A DNA stretch of 64,000 bases from an uncultured Bacteroidia bacterium (GTDB lineage: Bacteria; Bacteroidota; Bacteroidia; J057; CALAJH01). Position numbers and translations under genes: made by a program. How positions within the stretch are numbered: the first letter of the stretch is position 1; each line of letters begins with the position of its first letter. This document shows, piece by piece, positions 59,325-64,000 of the stretch. Location: NCBI GenBank assembly GCA_937922655.1, contig CALAJH010000016.1, positions 30,326 to 94,325 on the forward strand, read 5' to 3'. The notes under the pieces were generated by a model. It did not search any database, was not told the DNA's origin, and was given only the letters and a program-made list of their open reading frames with translations.

Positions 59325-61184
59325 TTAACGCCCAATGTAGACCATCAGTACCGAGATGTCCGCCGGACGAATGCCCGAAATCCGCGCCGCCTGACCAAGG
59401 CTTCGCGGTTTGATTTGCGTCAATTTTTGTTTGGCCTCGTTGGAAAGCGAACCGACGGCGTGGTAGTTGAAGTTTTCGGGTAGGGCGACGTCTTCGAGAC
59501 GTTTGATTTTTGCGGCCATTTCCGCCTCCTTTTCGACGTAGCCCGCGTACTTGACGGCGATTTCGACGGATTCGGCGACGTCTTGCCGGCGGCAATACTC
59601 GTCGAGCGTTGCCGAAAGCGTGCGAAGCTTTTCGAGCGAAACGTTGGGGCGGACCAGCAGACGGTCGGCGCTTGTTTTTTCGCGCACCGGACTTTCGCCC
59701 CATGATTCGAGTAGGGGATTGATTTCTTCGGGGGTGAAAAAAACGGTTTTGAGCCGGTTTTCGAGTCGTTGGCACTCGCGTTTTTTTTCTTCCAACGCTT
59801 GATAGCGTGTTTCGTCGGCCAAACCCAGACGGTAACTCAGTTCGGTCAGGCGCATATCGGCGTTGTCTTGGCGGAGCATGATGCGGTATTCGGCCCGGGA
59901 GGTGAACATGCGATACGGTTCGTCGGTGCTTTTGTGGATGAGGTCGTCGATAAGCACGCCGATGTAGGCTTGGTCGCGCCCGAGAACGAGCGGGGGCCGG
60001 TCTTGGACTTTGAGCGCCGCATTGATTCCGGCAACGATTCCTTGTGCCGCCGCCTCTTCGTAACCCGTCGTGCCGTTGATTTGCCCGGCGAAAAAAAGGT
60101 TTTCCACCCGCCGGGTTTCAAGGCTTAGATGCAATTGGTGGGGGGGAAAATAGTCGTATTCGATGGCGTAACCGGGCCGGAAAAGTTTGGCGTTTTCAAA
60201 GCCTTCGATTTTCCGAAGGGCGCGTTCCTGTACGTCCTCCGGCAACGACGACGAAAAACCGTTGAGGTACACCTCGATGGTGTTTCGACCCTCGGGTTCG
60301 ACGAAAAGCTGATGGCGGTCTTTGTCGGCAAAACGCACGATTTTGTCTTCGATGGACGGGCAATAGCGCGGCCCCGCGCCTTGAATCCGGCCCGAGAACA
60401 TCGGCGAAGCCTCAAAACCTTCCTCCAATATCGCGTGGACGGCGGCGTTGGTGTAAGCGATGTGGCAGGGAATTTGGTGGGTGAGCGGCGGCGTGTCGGT
60501 GAACGAGAATTTGCCCGGCGGCTCCTCGCCCGCTTGCACCTCCAGACGCGAATAGTCAATCGAACGGCCGTCGATGCGCGGCGGCGTGCCCGTTTTCATG
60601 CGTCCCGAAACGAATCCCGCCTCGACCAGTTGTTCGGTTAGGCCGTGGGCGGCTTTTTCGCCCGAGCGTCCGCCCGAAAAGTTTTTTTCCCCCACGTGGA
60701 TTTTTCCGTTGAGAAACGTACCGTTGGTCAATATCACCGTTCGGGCTTCGATTTTCCGGCCCAACCCCGTGTAGACGCCGGTTACCCGCCGTCGTCCCCC
60801 GTCGTTGACGATGCAAAGGCCCGTAACCGTTTCCTGTCGAAAATCGAGTTTGGGCAGGCGTTCGAGCAATAGGCGCCACGTTTCGGCGAAACGCAAACGG
60901 TCGGATTGTGCCCGAGGCGACCACATCGCGGGGCCTTTTTTTCGGTTGAGCATCCGAAATTGAATCATCGTATGGTCGGTAACGATGCCCGAAAGGCCCC
61001 CTAGCGCGTCGATTTCGCGAACGATTTGGCCTTTGGCCACGCCCCCCATGGCGGGATTGCAGGACATTTGGGCCGTGGCCGCCAAATTCATGGTGATAAG
61101 AAGCGTCGAACGACCCATTTGCGCCGCCGCCGCCGCCGCCTCGCATCCCGCGTGGCCCGCGCCCACCACGATAACGTCGTACAT
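59325..61184 (-). CDS. mnmG: tRNA uridine-5-carboxymethylaminomethyl(34) synthesis enzyme MnmG
   Basis: MYDVIVVGAGHAGCEAAAAAAQMGRSTLLITMN..MSCNPAMGGVAKGQIVREIDALGG..FSGRIQGAGPRYCPSIEDKIVRF. Confidence 0.98.
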   Translation of the reverse strand: MYDVIVVGAGHAGCEAAAAAAQMGRSTLLITMNLAATAQMSCNPAMGGVAKGQIVREIDALGGLSGIVTDHTMIQFRMLNRKKGPAMWSPRAQSDRLRFAETWRLLLERLPKLDFRQETVTGLCIVNDGGRRRVTGVYTGLGRKIEARTVILTNGTFLNGKIHVGEKNFSGGRSGEKAAHGLTEQLVEAGFVSGRMKTGTPPRIDGRSIDYSRLEVQAGEEPPGKFSFTDTPPLTHQIPCHIAYTNAAVHAILEEGFEASPMFSGRIQGAGPRYCPSIEDKIVRFADKDRHQLFVEPEGRNTIEVYLNGFSSSLPEDVQERALRKIEGFENAKLFRPGYAIEYDYFPPHQLHLSLETRRVENLFFAGQINGTTGYEEAAAQGIVAGINAALKVQDRPPLVLGRDQAYIGVLIDDLIHKSTDEPYRMFTSRAEYRIMLRQDNADMRLTELSYRLGLADETRYQALEEKKRECQRLENRLKTVFFTPEEINPLLESWGESPVREKTSADRLLVRPNVSLEKLRTLSATLDEYCRRQDVAESVEIAVKYAGYVEKEAEMAAKIKRLEDVALPENFNYHAVGSLSNEAKQKLTQIKPRSLGQAARISGIRPADISVLMVYIGR

Positions 61185-61422
61185 AAAAATATGGATTTCT
61201 TGGCGTCCGCGTTTTCGATTAGGCGGACGAACACCGTATTTACAATCTTTTTTTACCGTTTTTTAGAGAAAAAAGTTGCAAAAAAACGACGCGCGCCGCA
61301 AAAAAACGAATCGGTCTTTTCGACGCTACCCCACGGACGGCGAAGAAAATGGAAAACCAACGCTTTGAGGCGACAAAGCTTTGTAGGCGAACTTTGACGC
61401 GCCCGTTGCCGATGCGTTTGCC

Positions 61423-62850
61423 TTAGCCCATCATTTTTTTGAGCAACGAAAGACGGTTTTTGTAGGGCGCGTAGCGCAGTTTGACGTCGGGGAAGTTGGC
61501 TTTTTTCAAGACGCTTCGTTTGTGGGAAAAGGTCTCGAAACCGAACTTGCCGTGATAGCTTCCCATGCCGCTTTGACCGATGCCACCGAAGGGCAATTCG
61601 GGGGTACTTAGGTGGACGAGCGTGTCGTTTACGCATCCGCCGCCCGAAAGCGTGCGTTCCAACACTTGTTTTTCCACCGCGTTTTTTTGAGTAAAGACGT
61701 AGAGCGCCAACGGTCGCGGGCGCGAATTGACGAAGGCGATGGCGTCGTCGAGGTTGCGGTAGGTGATTGTCGGCAGAATCGGACCGAAAATTTCCTCCTG
61801 CATGACGGGCGTGTCGACGGGCGTTTCGTCGAGGACGGTCGGTTCGATGTAGCGCGAAGCCGGGTCGGTTTTGCCGCCGCAATAAATCGGCGCGTCTTGG
61901 AGGTAAGCTTGCAGGCGTTGGAAGTGCCGGTCGTTGATGATGCGGCCGTAGTCGGGGCTGGTTTTGGGGTCGTCGCCGTAGTATTCTTTAATTTTTGCCG
62001 CAAGGGCTTTGAGCAACGGTTCTTTGACCGCTTGGTCGACGAGCAGGTAGTCGGGGGCGATGCACGTTTGTCCGCAATTGACGAACTTTCCCCAAACGAT
62101 TCTTGCGGCGGCGACGGGGATGTTGGCCGTTTTGTCGACGATGCACGGGCTTTTTCCGCCGAGTTCGAGCGTGACGGGGGTCAGGTGTTCGGCGGCGGCA
62201 CGCATGACGATTTTGCCGACCTGCGGACTGCCCGTGAAAAAGATGTGGTCCCAGTGGAGTTGGAGAAGGGCGGCGTTGGTTTCTATGCCGCCTTCGACGA
62301 CGGCGACGTAGTCGCGTTCAAAGTTTTGTTCGACGATTTTGGCGATGAGCGCGCCCGTGTGAGGGGCATGTTCGGACGGTTTGTAGACCACGCAGTTGCC
62401 CGCGCTCATGGCCTGCATCATCGGTACGATCGCCAGTTGAAAGGGGTAGTTCCACGGGCCGATGACCAACACGTTGCCAAAGGGTTCGTAATAGATGTTG
62501 GCCCACGACAAAAACTGGGTCATGGGCGTGGGTACGGGCGTGGGTTCGGCCCAAACGCGCAAATTGCGCAGCGTAAAGCCGATTTCTTCGAGCGTCAGGC
62601 CGATTTCCGTCGCGTACGCCTCGAACGGCGGTTTGCCCAAATCTTTTTTCAGCGCGTCGAATATCGCCGCCTCGTTGTCTTTGACGGCCTTTTTCAACTT
62701 TTTGAGTTGGGCCAAGCGAAAATCGACGTTCCGCGTTTTTCCCGTGGCGAAAAAGGCCCGTTGTCTGTCCAAGAGTTCGACGAGTTTGGGGTCGACGCCC
62801 GCCGGCGCCGCGTCGTAAGCCCTCGAAACGATGTTTGCCGTCGTTATCAT
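61423..62850 (-). CDS. Aldehyde dehydrogenase family protein
   Basis: LELGGKSPCIVDKTANIPVAAARIVWGKFVNCGQTCIAPDYLLV; FFTGSPQVGKIV. Confidence 0.95.
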   Translation of the reverse strand: MITTANIVSRAYDAAPAGVDPKLVELLDRQRAFFATGKTRNVDFRLAQLKKLKKAVKDNEAAIFDALKKDLGKPPFEAYATEIGLTLEEIGFTLRNLRVWAEPTPVPTPMTQFLSWANIYYEPFGNVLVIGPWNYPFQLAIVPMMQAMSAGNCVVYKPSEHAPHTGALIAKIVEQNFERDYVAVVEGGIETNAALLQLHWDHIFFTGSPQVGKIVMRAAAEHLTPVTLELGGKSPCIVDKTANIPVAAARIVWGKFVNCGQTCIAPDYLLVDQAVKEPLLKALAAKIKEYYGDDPKTSPDYGRIINDRHFQRLQAYLQDAPIYCGGKTDPASRYIEPTVLDETPVDTPVMQEEIFGPILPTITYRNLDDAIAFVNSRPRPLALYVFTQKNAVEKQVLERTLSGGGCVNDTLVHLSTPELPFGGIGQSGMGSYHGKFGFETFSHKRSVLKKANFPDVKLRYAPYKNRLSLLKKMMG

Positions 62851-62859
62851 AATTTTAAT

Positions 62860-63387
62860 TTATTGTTTGGTCATTATCATTTCAAATTCCCGAAGCGTGT
62901 TGCCCGTCGATAGCGACGCATAGCTCAAGTCGAATATCACCTGAGAACCCGTACGGGTTTGGGAAAAGGTCGAAATTTCGACGTTGTGTTTGACGCCGTC
63001 GTCGGTGGTGATGAAATAAGTCGCTTTGCCCGGCGTCAGTCGATCTTGATTAACGGTCATGGTCAGCGTTTGGTTCGCTTCGCCCAAAAAATTGGGAATC
63101 ACGAACCGGTCGTTGGCCGCGTCCTCGTAAGCCGAAACAACGGTTGTGCGGTCTATACGGTATTTTTCGGGCGCCGAAAAAATATTGTCGGTCAAAAATC
63201 CGCGATAAACGATTTGCCAACGCCCCAAATGCCGTTCCCGCTCCAAATTCAGGCATTTGTCTCCCGTGTAGGGGCCGGTGCATTCGCATTTGCCGTCGTT
63301 GCACGTGCCGCCGTTGTAGCAGTTGCACCGTTTGCATCCCCCGCCAAGCATGCCCGCCGCCAACGCCAAAGCAAGTATTCGTTTCAC
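62860..63387 (-). CDS. Lipoprotein with N-terminal EGF-like cysteine motif
   Basis: Lipobox AAGMLGGGC then KRCNCYNGGTCNDGKCECTGPYTGDKCLN. Confidence 0.7.
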   Translation of the reverse strand: MKRILALALAAGMLGGGCKRCNCYNGGTCNDGKCECTGPYTGDKCLNLERERHLGRWQIVYRGFLTDNIFSAPEKYRIDRTTVVSAYEDAANDRFVIPNFLGEANQTLTMTVNQDRLTPGKATYFITTDDGVKHNVEISTFSQTRTGSQVIFDLSYASLSTGNTLREFEMIMTKQ

Positions 63388-63615
63388 GTCGCCAAATTAA
63401 GCATTTTTTTTTATATCTCGTGCAGGGAAAAAAGTATACCGTCGTTGTCGTGCCGAAAACCGACGACGCACGCAACGAATACGGCCTTCAAACCGTTCGG
63501 TTTTAACAACAACAAAACTTTTCCGTCCTTCGAATCGTTGTCGAAGGGATAAAAAACATCCGCCGGATTTTTTACGGCAAAAAACGACAAATTACCTCAC
63601 AGGGATTTTCAAATT

Positions 63616-64000
63616 TTACGGAGGCGTTTCTTTTGCGTTTGAAACGCTTGTTTTTTCGGGGGAATTCGGTTCCAAGCTTATGTTTTCCGATTCAACGCCC
63701 GTAGTTTTCGGAATCGAACGCCGGACGGGCGGCGATTGGGCGAAATCTTCCGAATTTTTGTTCTCGTTGGGGGGCGGGGAAATCGAATCGTCGTTTTGCG
63801 CCGCGGCTCTTTTGGCGGCGTGGGCGGCTTTGATTTCCATGACCTCGATGGTCGTTTGGCCGAAAAGCCCGCGTTTTTTGTAGGGCAAATCCAAATCCCT
63901 TATCCACGCCTCGACTTGCTTCAAAGGAACGGGTGCGTTGGGGTTGGGGCCGCGTTCGGGTTTGTCGGGGCCGTATTTGAGTTTGATGAGCCAACGGGCC
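63616..64000 (-). CDS. Hypothetical protein, 5' end beyond window
   Basis: Open frame to the window edge: ARWLIKLKYGPDKPERGPNPNAPVPLKQVEAWIRDLDLPYKKRGLFGQTTIEVMEIKAAHAAKRAAAQ... Confidence 0.55.
   Translation of the reverse strand, partial: ARWLIKLKYGPDKPERGPNPNAPVPLKQVEAWIRDLDLPYKKRGLFGQTTIEVMEIKAAHAAKRAAAQNDDSISPPPNENKNSEDFAQSPPVRRSIPKTTGVESENISLEPNSPEKTSVSNAKETPP

Noticed and set aside
61612-62913. 433-aa plus-strand ORF
   Set aside because: Antisense to aldehyde dehydrogenase; no domain.

Overview
This 64 kb window looks like an ordinary chromosomal segment of a Bacteroidota bacterium. Supporting signs are T9SS-type C-terminal sorting domains, fused CcoNO, bacillithiol synthesis (BshC), DUF4292/EnvC-like genes, and recurrent TAnnTTTG (-7) promoter motifs. 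Recognisable genes include bshC (partial), bestrophin, an FAD oxidoreductase, sbcC, AIPR, FIST, anmK, lgt, M23/EnvC, an M43 protease, PPIase, XerC/D, ZIP, ceramidase, an HsdR_N-like protein, an S8 protease, a Wzt-like ABC ATPase, polyprenyl synthase, GH3, a trigger-factor-like protein, cysteine synthase, a DarT-like (DUF4433) protein, a TMTC-like TPR membrane protein, a TrmH-family methyltransferase, UbiA, a TPR-histidine kinase, murQ, RDD, a TPR array, a GT39-like membrane protein, the cbb3 oxidase operon, mrp, mnmG and ALDH. I saw no rRNA, tRNA, CRISPR array or clear mobile element. The strongest candidate for something undescribed is a membrane-anchored coiled-coil protein with a C-terminal DarT-like ADP-ribosyltransferase domain (40097-41224), translationally coupled to a TMTC-like membrane protein and with no DarG partner in view. 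Other leads are an orphan AIPR protein with an Mrr-like nuclease motif, a decayed signal-peptide/coiled-coil gene (57444-57918), a start codon buried in a perfect inverted repeat (3545-3567), a putative structured leader before the bestrophin gene, and a divergent trigger-factor-like protein. All family calls are by eye; no searches were run.
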